Below, piece by piece: positions 21,907 to 33,534 of a stretch of 64,000 nt of DNA. The notes below the pieces were generated by a model. The model was not told where the DNA came from, made no database searches, and worked only from the letters and a program-made list of their open reading frames with translations. How positions within the stretch are numbered: the first letter of the stretch is position 1; every line of letters begins with the position of its first letter. The DNA lies in NCBI GenBank assembly GCA_028274465.1, contig CM051455.1, positions 73,642,489 through 73,706,488 of the forward strand, read 5' to 3'. The stretch comes from Plantago ovata (taxonomy: Eukaryota > Streptophyta > Magnoliopsida > Lamiales > Plantaginaceae). The translations under genes and the position numbers were made by a program.

Positions 21907-23197
21907 TCTTCACTTTATGAATCAGAGTCAGAGGTAGGAAAATTTACCTGACCGACCATGAGGCAGAAAATTCGTAGTTTGACACATCTGTATAAGCTTC
22001 CATAGCTATTCCACAAACTTCCTTGCCAATCTCTACATTAAGAGTGGATTTTTCTTCTTCAGTGTCTGAGCTCTCTATCTCACTGTCTTCAGAGCTTGAA
22101 TCAATGCAAAGCGCATCGATTTTTGCTTGAAGCTTTTTCTTTTCTTCAGCAATCAAAGCCCTTTTGAACTTCTTCTTCTTTCAGAAGATTTGCCTTTCAG
22201 CAAAGGACAATTTGCTTTGAAGTGTCCAGGATTTTTGCAATAAAAGGAGAGATCATTGCCAACTGCTAGTTCTTCAGAGGAGTTTGCTTGCTGAGCTTGC
22301 TTGTTCAGCGAGCTAGCTTCATTCTTTGTATTTATGGTAGTTGTTACCAAGATGCTTTTTCATCTTCTCTTTTGCTTTTCGCCTTTCAAGTTCCTTACTG
22401 ATGAATTTCTTCATGTTTCTAACAACAAGAGCATTTTCATCAGCAAGCTCTTTATCATTCTTCTTTTCAGAAGATGATGGCTTTGCAATAAGAGCAATGT
22501 TTTGCGATTTTTCAGAAAACACATTTCTCTTTGCTTTGTCTCGTAGTTGACAGTAGCAAGATGAGAGAACAACTCAGTTGGAGTGATATTTGGAATTCCT
22601 TGATTGTAGTAGAAGTTATGGGTATGGATCCATTCTTGGTTCAGACTTCTAATAATGGTTTTCACCTTCTCAGAATCTGAATTGAAGTTTCCAACTCCTA
22701 AGGCAGCCATCTCACTCACTAGAGTTGTGAATCTGAAATCCAAGTCTTCCAGTGACTCATTTGTACCTTGTTTAATGTTTTGAAACTTTAACTTTAGCAC
22801 TTCGAGTTTGTTTTCCTTGGTTTTGTCAGATCCAGCACAAAGATCTTGAACCATTTTCCAAGCTTCCTTAGCAGTTTTGGCACTCACAGTTTGCACTGTA
22901 TAGTGCCTGGAGTTGATCGAATAATGATGTTTCTTGCTTGGCCATCAAGAAGGAATCTTTTGGCTTCGTCGGAAGTCCATTCCTCTCTTGGTTTTGGAAC
23001 AGCGGTATCAACCGGTTCTCCTAAGATAGTTTCTTTTCCAGCAGTATCCGTGGTTTTGTGAGAAAAGTTTCTCTCAAGTTTAGTGATCTTGATAGGTCTA
23101 TCATTTATGATAGTAACCATCTCATCACTAATGGCCTCAAGATGTAGCATCATGTTGTTTCGACATTTTTCATAGTTTTCCAGCTTCAGCAAGGGAG

Positions 23198-24600
23198 TGA
23201 TGATGTCGTTTTTCACCAATTAAATTTGTTTTAAAAGCCAAAGAACACTTATCACTACACAAACTAGAGTGCAATGGCAAGTTTTTCCCGAGTGTCGTTC
23301 TCTCGGGACCTAACGTGGCTTTGTTTGTGGTTTTTGCTAGTAATTTCAGTCAACGAGTTCAAATGTTTGTAGAATTGCTTTCTTAGAACAAAGCAACGAG
23401 AAATCAGATTGTTGTAATCAAGTTTGGAAAACGGTTGGTGGTAGAAATCAAATACACATGCATGGGTTACGAATATGCTCACAAGTTCAGTGCGTAAAAC
23501 CTTCGATCAAGTCTGCTAAGCAACTCGTCTAGGTAACTTTCAAGACACACATCATAAAAGACCACTATCAACACTTTAGAGGTGCTTATCACTAACACCA
23601 TTTATCTAGCATGCTGCAAATCTCTAACATACAATCCTATAGCTTTCATTGACCAAGAGTTTATCACTATACTGAATTCGAATATATTTTATAGGCAACT
23701 AAGAATCATATGAAGGGATTTGCAGCAAGATTGAATCACAATCTCATGTAAGCATAAACATAACCCATAGCATGCATATTCTACATTCTACCACCAACAC
23801 AAAGGATTTAGCTACTCATATTCATCAACATAGTCATCAAATCATATGAATTGTAAATAGAATACATCAAATCAAACTACTAGACAAGAGATAATGATAC
23901 AATGTTACGACCAAGCTGTCACTAATCGGTGGGTATTGATGAAAACCTCTCCGTAGATGAAACAATGGATGAAATCCTATGCCAAAACCTTTAATCCAAT
24001 CTAAAATACAATAAAATCTAAGTTTTCTCTGAGTTTTGGGGCTTCGGAGCTCTCCAAAACGAAGCTACAGTTCAAAAGTATCCAAAAAAGTAACAGAAGA
24101 TCAGATCTAAGAAGGAAAATCGAAAAACGTAACCGCTGCCAAGCGGACCGCTTGGAGAGGCCAAGCGGAGCGCTTGGCAAGCGAAGCGCTTTGGCCCTCC
24201 AAGCGCTTCGCTTGGCTGCTGTGCCAAAGCTCCTGGAAAATGAAGCGGAGCGCTTCACTATTCCAGGCGCTTAGCTTGGCTCCTGGGCAGATTTTTGTCT
24301 TCAAACTCAATCTTTCTTCCCTCGTACGGCCCTCGGGTGCCTTGGACTCATCCTTCTCAATGCTTATTGATGCTCAAACACTCACGAACAAGCCGTGGAG
24401 ATCAAGGAACTTCAACGGGGCCATTTTCTATCAAAAGGCTCGTTTTTAGCTCCAAAAACGCCATTTCGTACCTAAGTGCCTGAAAATGCAGAAAACAATA
24501 AACGTGACACTATTCTACAAAACTAACCAAAAAACAAGGCTAAAAGATAGCAAAAGAAGGTAAAAAAGATAAGATGAACGCGTAAAAAATACGTTCATCA
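23198..24600 (-). repeat. LTR of Athila-derived gag-only unit 1 (3' LTR)
   Basis: 1403 bp, homologous to the Athila LTR at 8409-9818. The left end TGATGATGTCG abuts copia gag; the right end TTCATCA is followed by the PPT (AACTCCCCAAATC, plus strand). A palindrome cluster of the AAGCGG/CCGCTT type lies at 24130-24275. Confidence 0.9.
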
Positions 24601-26481
24601 AACTCCCCAAATCAAACCTTTGCTTGTCCTCAAGCAACAAACTATCCTAAATGCAACACAAAAGGAGTCTGATGCCATGTAAAGTGAACTAATCTATTGA
24701 ATCTACCAAATGCTTATGAACAAAACCAAATGAGCATGACATGATAGTAGGTTGAAGAATGCCTCGATTGCGAACATACACATTCTCATGTGCACTTGGT
24801 TAAACAAAGGAGTCTCTCGTAACATCTTCTATCTGGACCTGGTCAGTGACGACACAATGATACATGCTATCATACTACAATTGCCCTGTGCCTATGAAAC
24901 CGAGGGCTTACTACTGTTCACCAAGCGAGACTTTTCCTCAAGAGAGGGAGAACCAATACTGGCTCTCATCAAACGAAGGAGGGTTCCCTTAGAAAGATAA
25001 CACTCCCCTATTCTACCGAGACTCTCAAGAATGAGCCTCTTTCAACCACTTCATGAATAGCAAGACAAGGGTGGTCAAGAACAGGCCTTGGACAAAGGCG
25101 ACACGAAACGAAAGATAGAATTTACAACTCGATACTTCACAAGGACAAAATATTTACATGACACTTGACACTGCGAGACTGCTTTTGGCTTGCAACGACC
25201 CTTCTTTTGCTTTTGGGTCTTATTCTTTATTTTCTTTCTTCTTTTTTTTTATTTTCTCTTTTCCTTTCCTCTTTTTTTCTTCTTTTCTTTTTCTCTTTCC
25301 TTTTTTTTTTTTTTTTTTTTTATATATATAGGGGCAAGCAGCAGTACTAAGTGTCAAAAATCGAATAGGTTGGGACACAAAACAAAAAGAAAAAGAAAAA
25401 GGAAACTTTACAACGACTCGAAGACGAAAGACAAGATCAACGAAGCAACCCCCTCCCCAAACCTATTCGATAGAATAGGTTTAATACAAGGAATCGCACA
25501 CCTCACACTACCTCCTTCCTAGGCATTTGGCAATCTCTAATCGAGGTGAAGAACTTGTCGCCTCTTACGTACATAATTACACGGGTTACAACCATAGACT
25601 CTAACATGCATCATTTTATAAGTCCATCGTGAACCGCAGCAGAAGAAACACCACTCAAGGTGATGTCGAGACTACTAAGCTTAACTAGTGCACATGCGAA
25701 TGTGACAAACCAAGCGACACAAGCCTCAAACTACTTGCAAAGTGATGCAACATATGATCAATGGTCATAAACACTTAGTCTACTCAATAAAAAAGTTCAA
25801 AAGACTTGGCAATAAACTCCACACACAACAACGTGCAACAACTAATCTAGGGATGATATGCATGCAAAAATTTGAAAAAACACGACAAATCACATGAACT
25901 TGAGTAAAATCAGGCATGTACGAACCACACAAGCATATAGTACTGAAAATCCAATACCCCCTCCCCAAACATAAACTTTTGCTCGTCCTCGAGCAAAGAA
26001 AAGTTGAATGAAAAGGAAAAATTGGATTGAAAGTACACTTCCCTGAGATAAAGGTTCGTGTCCAATCTCCTATATATGAGTAGTACCTGAAAGGACTCAA
26101 GAAACAAGTGAAAACGGGTGCGCAAAGGTGAGAAGAATGGAAAAAACGAGGAAAATCTGGGTACAGGGTCCAGGCGGACCGCTTGGCTGGATCCAAGCGG
26201 TCCGCTTGGTCAAGCGGAGCGCTTGGGAGGCTCCAGGCGCTCCGCTTGAAATTCCAGTAAGAATGAAATTCTTACTGGAAATCCAAGCGGACCGCTTGGG
26301 CTTGCCAAGCGCTTCGCTTGGCGCTGTTTCCAGATTTTCGATGTTTTTTTCCTATCTTAATCACCTAAGGCACCAAGACAAACACTAGACTATACTAATC
26401 ACGACAAAAGGCACACAGGCCACAACTACAAAAGCAATAAAAAGGAAAAACTAAACTACATGCAAAGAAATACCACAAAGG
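24601..26481 (-). other. Non-coding 3' region of gag-only unit 1
   Basis: Colinear with the Athila 3' region (942-2858): T-rich tract about 25230-25325, one intact hairpin (25459-25480) and one lost to a small deletion near 25360, a PPT-like copy near 25960, and a palindrome cluster at 26165-26325. No pol sequence is present between this region and gag. Confidence 0.75.
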
Positions 26482-27408
26482 TTATCTATTATCAAATGGG
26501 AACGAATATCGTGCATTCGTTCCATTATTCCTTGCATCTAGGGAACCATCTTTGGCTCCTCTCCTCAAGTCCTCAAGCAAATCCATGATTCTCTGAAAAT
26601 GAAAATCAACTAAATTAACAAAATCAAAATCTAAGAAATAACTAAAGGAATCAGAGGGAAAATAAAAAGAAAAAAGTGGATCAAAACTCCCTTGAAGCTC
26701 ATAGGTGGGTGCATGGACCAGAATATAGGAGTCAAGATCAAGAGTGTCTGTAGCAATAGAATCCAAACATGTCGATTCAGAGACACCAAAATCTTCAGAG
26801 AGTAGCTCCTCGATCTCAACACAACTCAAGACAACACTGTCTGACTCAGGTGAAGCAATGGATTCAGTCATCACCTCCTCCACGACTTCTTCTTTACCAA
26901 CAGTCTTGACATCCTCAGTTAAGGATGTGGAATCCAAGCTAAGCACTGAAGAGGCTTCGTCAATAGATTCTTCACAACATTCCTCTACATTGGCTATGTC
27001 GATTTCTGGTGGCGGACTAGCAAAGCGAGACGTCCATGTCTTTGAACCGGGAGGTGAGTCCCAATCCCAATGTTCCAGAAACTTGTTGGTTATTTCATCC
27101 CAAGTGTGCAATGATCTTTCCGGTGGGATTCTAAGCCACTCACGAGCGCTCCCTCTCAAGGCTCCCATAAATCCCCTTATACAAAGCTGCTCATGTGATA
27201 AAATAACCCCCTCCACATTCTCACGAGGTATCCTCAACACACCTTCCTCGAACGTGTCTAAGAACCCTCTTGGATCATCACCACTCGAAAACGTGGAAAC
27301 AATGGAGTAGTACGAAGGATCAAAGTCATAATCCTTGCAATCTTCGTCCAATGTTATGCAAGGCCCTCGAGGTTTCACATACCTTGTCAAAGAAGCTCGC
27401 ATACTCAT
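26482..27408 (-). CDS. Gag-like protein of RT-less Athila derivative
   Basis: Uninterrupted 308-codon ORF from ATG 27408. The N-terminal ~140 residues look like a retrotransposon gag core (FLDTFEEGVLRIPRENVEGV, CIRGFMGALRGSAREWL, LHTWDEITNKFLEHWD). The C-terminal half is acidic and Ser-rich with no zinc knuckle, protease or RT. It lies 247 bp from a tRNA-Asp-type PBS. A near-identical C-terminal half recurs at 37131-37508 and a related N-terminal part at 42680-42937, so the protein is a family trait, not random. The intact frame in an otherwise decayed region could mean recent activity or selection for a structural role in particles made by a partner Athila. Inference only. Confidence 0.7.
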   Translation of the reverse strand: MSMRASLTRYVKPRGPCITLDEDCKDYDFDPSYYSIVSTFSSGDDPRGFLDTFEEGVLRIPRENVEGVILSHEQLCIRGFMGALRGSAREWLRIPPERSLHTWDEITNKFLEHWDWDSPPGSKTWTSRFASPPPEIDIANVEECCEESIDEASSVLSLDSTSLTEDVKTVGKEEVVEEVMTESIASPESDSVVLSCVEIEELLSEDFGVSESTCLDSIATDTLDLDSYILVHAPTYELQGSFDPLFSFYFPSDSFSYFLDFDFVNLVDFHFQRIMDLLEDLRRGAKDGSLDARNNGTNARYSFPFDNR

Positions 27409-27654
27409 CCGTAAAAGGAACTAGTTTCTGCACATGAGGAAACAAGAAACCAAGGAGCAGAATCCACAAAAGAATAAAAAGAACTCGCAAGGAAAAAATC
27501 CTCTAATCTAATAATATATACAAAGAGCGCAAGCACGCAAGGTAACCAAGAGCAGATTAGATAAATTTTCTGAAAAAGATAGGGAGAAAGAAATGAGGTG
27601 AGAAAGTGATGTTGGCTGAAAAACCAAAACAAAAACACCAACCAAAGGAGTTAA

Positions 27655-27673
27655 GTCCCCGACAACGGCGCCA
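27655..27673 (-). other. PBS of gag-only unit 1 (tRNA-Asp type)
   Basis: The element-strand sequence TGGCGCCGTTGTCGGGGAC matches the tRNA-Asp 3' end and is the same as in the TR-GAG element at 52581. Confidence 0.85.
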
Positions 27674-27676
27674 AAT

Positions 27677-27834
27677 TGATGATGTGGTTCAATCTCTTAT
27701 ATCGTTCAATCTTGCGCACTAACTCTGAGTTGTTCCGTTTGCACGTCACCTGTTCTACTGTTTTGTCCTCCGAAAACTGCCTTGTTGTTCATCCTGTTTA
27801 ACTTCTACTAAGTTCACCAGCTTACTATTGCTAC
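27677..27834. other. 158-bp segment of unknown origin between PBS and LTR
   Basis: An LTR should start directly after the PBS at 27677, and TGATGATGT is there. The sequence then diverges (TGGTTCAATCTC...) until a second TGATGATGT at 27835 begins the recognisable LTR. I do not recognise the segment. It could be the stump of a different LTR or a rearrangement scar. Confidence 0.5.
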
Positions 27835-28785
27835 TGATGATGTCGTTTTTCACCAATTAAATTTGTTTTAAAAGCCAAAGAACACTTATCACTACACAAA
27901 CTAGAGTGCAATGGCAAGTTTTCCCCGAGTGTCGTTCTCTCGGGACCTAACGTGGCTTTGTTTGTGGTTTTTGCTAGTAATTTCAGTCAATGAGTTCAAA
28001 TGTTTGTAGAATTGCTTTCTTAGAACAAAGCAACGAGAAATCAGATTGTTGTAATCAAGTTTCGAAAACGGTTGGTGGTAGAAATCAAATACACATGCAT
28101 GCGTTACGAATATGCTCACAAGTTCAGTGCGTAAAACCTTCGATCAAGTCTGCTAAGCAACTCGTCTAGGTAACTTTCAAGACACACATCATAAAAGACC
28201 ACTATCAATACTTTAGAGGTGCTTATCACTAACACTATTTATCTAGCATGCTGCAAATCTCTAACATACAATCCTATAGCTTTCATTGACCAAGAGTTTC
28301 TCACTATACTGAATTCGAATATATTTTATAGCCAACTAAGAATCATATGAAGGGATTTGCAGCAAGATTGAATCACAATCCCATGTAAGCATAAACATAA
28401 CCCATAGCATGCATATTCTACATTCTACCACCAACACAAAGGATTTAGCTACTCATATTCATCAACATAGACATCAAATCATACGAATTGTAAATAGAAT
28501 ACATCAAATCAAACTACTAGACAAGAGATAATGATACAATGTTACCACCAAGCTGTCACTAATCGGTGGGTATTGATGAAAACCACTACGTAGATGAAAC
28601 AATGGATGAAATCCTATGCCAAAACCTTTAATCCAATCTAAAATACAATAAAATCTGAGTTTTCTCTGAGTTTTGGGGCTTCGGAGCTCTCCAAAACGAA
28701 GCTACAGTTCAAAAGTATCCAAAAAAGTAACAGAAGATCAGATCTAAGAAGGAAAATCCGAAAACGTAACCGCTGCCAAGCGGAC

Positions 28786-30027
28786 TGATGAACGTGTCAA
28801 GGTCAATCAAATAAATTTGTAATTAGCCAAAGGCAATCCACAACTACAACGAAAACCGTAGTGTAGCAGTAGAATGACTCGAGTGTCGTTCTGTCAGGAC
28901 TATAACTAGCTTTATCTATTTAACAAGAGAATATAAAACAGCAGACAGATAGCAATAGGGGGTTTCTAGAAGATAATGGAGATTGGTGATAGTATGGTCC
29001 TTCTTAACATAACGGGTCGATAATCATGCATAAATTCCTCGGTCTTGCATAGAGATCTTTGAATCAATCTAGTGTCCTGTTGCAAGTATTAAGCACTACG
29101 AAGATAATTTGGTCTGACTAGTCAATCACGATTGTCCTAATGTTTTCCGTAATTATTCAACACTACGAAGATAATTGGTCTGATGGTCGACTAGTGTCCA
29201 ATTGTGCATAATAATCAATACAACATACGAGAATTTTGGTTACAACTGATCAACGAAATAAAGCAATGACACGGAGTATAATGCGCGATATAGCCATTAG
29301 CATGATTATCTTCCCTTCGCTAAGAATTCACATACTACCACCAATGATAAGTTTAGCTACTCATTATAGGCATGCAATCAACATAAATCATAGAAGAAAA
29401 GATGTTGAAAGAATATAAAATAAGTAGAATAAAACTGTAAGATACAAAGTTACTGAAGGTTGTCAATCTCCGAATGATTGCGGTCCTACGAGCTCCAAAC
29501 TGCTATAAAAAAGTGTCCCCTAAGCTACGGAACTCCCAGGACAGGCCCCGGGAAGTTCCTACCTAAAACTATAGAGAGAAGTGAGAAAGTAGGTCTTGAA
29601 AGATATCATTTTTGGAGAGAAAACTGAGCACTATATATAGGCCCCGAATAAAGTCTGGGGCGGTTCGCCCCCTGTCTTTTTCACGGAATTACGCATTTTT
29701 CGACGCGGATTTGGATTTCTTCACCTTTTCGGACTCGGTTTCTGACTTCTAGTGGCCTTCTAACCTCCAGATTCGACCCCTAGACTCGAAATCCTATCCG
29801 GAAACCTTCAGATACTCCAAATAGGCTTCTGGAACACCAATTCCTTGTCAACTTCAATATAATTGCCCAGAAATCCCCGAATTTCAACCAAAACCTGTAA
29901 AATAAAATCTAAAGGGAAACGTGACACTATTCTAATAAAATTTATTAAAATATAGCTAAATTAACATAGAGGATAACTAAAATAGGTGAAAAAGCCTCGA
30001 ATGAAAGTGTAAAATACACATTCATCA
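28786..30027 (-). repeat. 3' LTR of nested TR-GAG-like element
   Basis: 1242 bp, TGATGAACGTG...CATTCATCA. It contains one GGGGCGGTTCGCCCC palindrome near 29660 and the inverse of the TATATATAG box near 29631-29641. Confidence 0.9.
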
Positions 30028-31605
30028 AACTCCCCAAACCGAACCTTTGCTTGTCCTCAAGCAACTAAGCTAGACTCTAATACAAAAAACATGCAAGACA
30101 CAAAATGGAGTTACATGCCAAATAAAATGAACTAATCTACTGAATCTACCAAATAACATATGAACAAAAACCATATAAATCAAAGCATGAATATAGGTTG
30201 AAGAATACCTCAATTGACTTATACACATCCACATAAGCACTTATGTTAAGGCAAGATAGTCTCTCGTAACATTCTCTACCTGGACCTAGTCAGTGACGAC
30301 GTAATGAAGCATGCTACGATACGAATGGTTGCCCCGTGCCTATGAAACTGTGGGCTTACTGTTGTTCCACCATGTTAAGACTTTTCCTCAAAAGAGGTCG
30401 AACCAGTACTGGCTCTCATCAAACAAAGGAGGGTTCCCTATAAAAGATAACACTCCCCTATTCTACCCATATCTCAAGTAAAGTCTTAAGCTATTCACCA
30501 CTTCCTGAATGGCAGGACGAGGGTGGTCTAGAACAGATGACACTCAAGACAAAAAAGATAAAAACACGATTACGAACATTACAAAATGGAAAAGACTCAA
30601 CACTTTACTAAACTGCTATTTGGCTTTCTTTTTGGACCCTTCTTTGCTTTTTTGGGGTCTCTTCTTTTTTTTCTTCTTTTTTTCTTTCAAGATTCATTTT
30701 TTCTTTTTCTCTCTTTTTTTTTCTGGAAATTTTTCTTTCTTTTTTTTTCGATTTTTTTTTCTAGCCAGTAGTAGCAAAACAAAGAGAAAAACAAAATGAC
30801 TCACACGACTTCCCCAAACCTATTCGAAAGAATAGGTTGGAGTATAGAATTTACGGAAAATGAAAAATAAACTCACGATACGAAAATGAAAAACAGAAAC
30901 AAGTCTATGATGGTGTAACCCCCTCCCCAAACCTATTCGGAAGAATAGGTTACAAACAAAGGATCACACAACCTCACACTACCTCCTTCCTAGGCATTTA
31001 GCAATCTCAAAGCATGGTGAATACTTGTTGCCTCTTAGGTACATAATTACTCGGGAAAACAACCATAAGACCCTAACATGCATCATCCTATTATAAAGGT
31101 CTTCGTGAACCGCAGTAGAGAAAACACCACTAAGTGATGTCGATACTACCAAGCTTAACTAAGTGCAATACATAAATGTGACAAGCCAAGCGAGAAAAAC
31201 CTCAAACAAATTCATAGAGATGAAGCATACGATTAATGGCATAGTTAGTTGATCTACCCAATAAAAAAGTTCAAAAAAATCGGCAATAAACTCCATATAA
31301 AACATGCAAGACTATCCGAGGAAAGCAGTAAACATGCAAATGCAAAAAATTTCACGAGTTTATCATAAGCAAGATAAGTATAGAGATAACCAGCGATAAC
31401 CTCCTCCCCAAACTTGAACGTCGTCGCTCGTTCCGAACGTCGAAAGTGGATCCAAGGTGAGAGATAATGCTTGTATAAGTGACCTATAATACTCAATCAA
31501 ACTCGTGAGATAAAATCTAAAGCGGTAAAGAAAGCGAAAAAATCTCCGGGTTGCCTCCCGGATAGCGCCATTGTTTAAAGTCTTTGACTCGACTCCTGTC
31601 CGCGC
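30028..31605 (-). other. 3' non-coding region of nested TR-GAG-like element
   Basis: Contains the T-rich tract (about 30660-30765), two hairpins AACCTATTC-N4-GAATAGGTT (30817-30838, 30929-30950) with adjacent PPT-like GGTTTGGGGAGG on the element strand, and the CCGGGAGGCAACCCGG inverted repeat near 31548-31563 just after the gag-protease end. No ORF of note. Confidence 0.7.
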
Positions 31606-33378
31606 CTATCTATTCTTTCTGCGGGTACTAGACTTCCCCTTCATCGATCTCCTCTCCATGCCACGAACCTTTGAATAAGAAAGAATATAGGCTGCAAGAC
31701 CACAGTAGTGAGTAGTGAAAGAATTATCAGGCGGATCAGGTGGATCAGATATGGCTTGCAACACATGTTGCTTGCCTTCCACTTCAATAGTGCAAGTTCT
31801 TTGGCAGATGTCCATCACGGAGCGTAGCTTAGTCAAGAACGTTCGTCCCAAGAGAATGACATCGCCTGTCCCAGGTGCAGACGCCGGCATAACTACAAAA
31901 TTGGTGTATACAGATGCTTCACCAATCTTGACCAACACATTTTTCACAACGCCTTCGGGTCTCACAAAGGATCCATCCGCCAGTCGCACAATATCCCTAT
32001 GGTCAGATAGTTTTCCAAGGTTACTCTTCTCAAACACATTCAAAGCGAGCACGTTTGAGTAAGATCCCGTGTCTAGTGTGGCACGGACATCTTCAAGTTC
32101 GCCAATCCCGACCTTAACATCGAAACTTTGAGGGAGTGGCTCGGGATTCTATTACTTCTTTCCACTCTCATCAGTACCAAGGTCCTTCTCTTCTTCCTTG
32201 GCTAGTGGAGGCTCTTCATCCTTGTAACACTCGCACTTAGCAACTTGCTTAATGGTGATTTCCGCTGGTTGATCTCCCACCAAGTTGATCGACATGGACC
32301 TCTCAGTGATGCTATGTAACTTCCCTTGCTCTCTACTAGCTCTAGCTTCCAATTGATCCAGGCGAGCATTGATCTTTGCCGAATCCTCCTCGTATCTCTT
32401 AAAAAACACTTGGGTGAAATCCACCAATTACTATAAATTATCCATGAGAGTTGCTGACTTGGATGTAGATGCTTCGTCCTTAGGAGTAGGATTACTATGG
32501 TTTCCCAAGTGAACATCTTCTCGTGCTAGATCTGATCTACACATATGAGCCCCATGCCCATAATTCTTGCACACCCTACATACCTCGTTGGAGAGAGAAG
32601 TTCCGATTAGGCCACTTAGAGCTTGCCTCATCTGATTGGCGAAACCTTCGAACCTATCGCCACTCACACCATTCACTTCATGCATTGGGATCTCCTGGTT
32701 TGGTGGGGCCTCAGGTCCACGCCTTCTAACCATTGCTCTTGGATCCTTTGATTGAGATCCTTTAGCAAGCCTTTCGAAACACGCCCACACATCCTCGGCG
32801 GTCTCTTCCCAGATAGTACCACGACATTGGAAATCCACCACCTGTTGACTCTCATATGTGAGTCCATTGTAGAAGTGCTGGACAAGATCAGGAAGCCCAA
32901 AACCATGGTGTGGACACTTGTGCATGAGGTCCTTGAACCTCTCGAAAGCGGTGTAGATGGTCTCATTATAGTCCTGTTTGAATCCTGTGATTTGCGCCTT
33001 AAGCGCGGTAGTCAATGTGTGAGGAAAGTATTTCTCCATAAAAGCAGAATACACCTTGTCCCAGGTGTCTAGTGATCCGGCTTCCAGAGAGCCTAACCAT
33101 GCCTTGGCTTTATCACCAAGCCCCAAAGCAAAAACCTTCATCCTTAGCTCATCGTCCGTTATCCCTGCTCCGGGCCTTGGAAGATTGTTGATAAAGTCGT
33201 CAATATCATTCAGGTATCCCATAACATCTTCCCTAGCCAACCCATAGAACCTCGGGAGTTGCTGGTACATGCAACTTTTGATTTCCAAATCTCGAGTTGC
33301 AGCAGAAAGAACAATAGCTGGACCTCTCATCAGTGCTTTGTTGGGTTGAACCCATGATTTCAAAAGTGGGCGAGCCAT
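31606..33378 (-). pseudogene. Gag-protease of nested TR-GAG-like element (four in-frame stops)
   Basis: A single frame from ATG 33378 to 31606. The gag core includes RPGAGITDDELRMKVFALGL, TLTTALKAQITGFKQDYNET and DLMHKCPHHGFGLPDLVQHF. A CCHC knuckle CRVCKNYGHGAHMC follows. The frame meets two adjacent stops (TAG TAA) near 32431, then two more (TAA TAG) near 32150. It continues through an aspartic protease domain homologous to 54240-54769 (NVFEKSNLGKLS, FVRPEGVVKNVLVKIGE, GTGDVILLGRTFLTKL). No frameshift is needed, so decay is by substitution. Comparison with the plus-strand copy shows CAG to TAG at one site, compatible with deamination of methylated cytosine. Confidence 0.88.
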
Positions 33379-33512
33379 CTCAAGACCTGAATATCTGTGA
33401 CAAGCTAGGAAAAGAGTATCAGAGATAGATTAAATAGGTAAACTAAAACTAATAGAATTAGGAATTGAATGCTGAAAATATAAACAAATTAAACAGAAAA
33501 AAAAGGAGTATA

Positions 33513-33531
33513 GTCCCCGGTAACGGTGCCA
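33513..33531 (-). other. PBS of nested TR-GAG-like element
   Basis: The element-strand sequence TGGCACCGTTACCGGGGAC differs at two positions from the tRNA-Asp-type PBS used elsewhere in the window. Confidence 0.8.
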
Positions 33532-33534
33532 ATT

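Larger units (their letters stand above)
20277..23197 (-). pseudogene. gag: Copia gag (UBN2-type), disrupted by Cassandra and two LTR insertions
   Basis: Pieces of one copia gag on the minus strand. 23197-22884 holds the N-terminal part (WTSDEAKRFLLDGQARNIII). 22896-22411 holds the UBN2 core (AKEAWKMVQDLCAGSD, IKQGTNESLEDLDFRFTTLV, QREMCF) with a frameshift after it. 22350-22153 has a degenerate zinc knuckle (YCKNPGHFKANC; the expected first Cys is Ser). 22156-21944 and 21088-20277 carry the acidic and coiled-coil/Lys-rich C-terminal part. Cassandra sits within it at 21215-21906. The N-terminus is cut at 23198 by an Athila-derived LTR and the C-terminus at 20276 by copia LTR B. The gag-pol continuation is not in the window. 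It would form the capsid; it is clearly dead. Confidence 0.85.
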
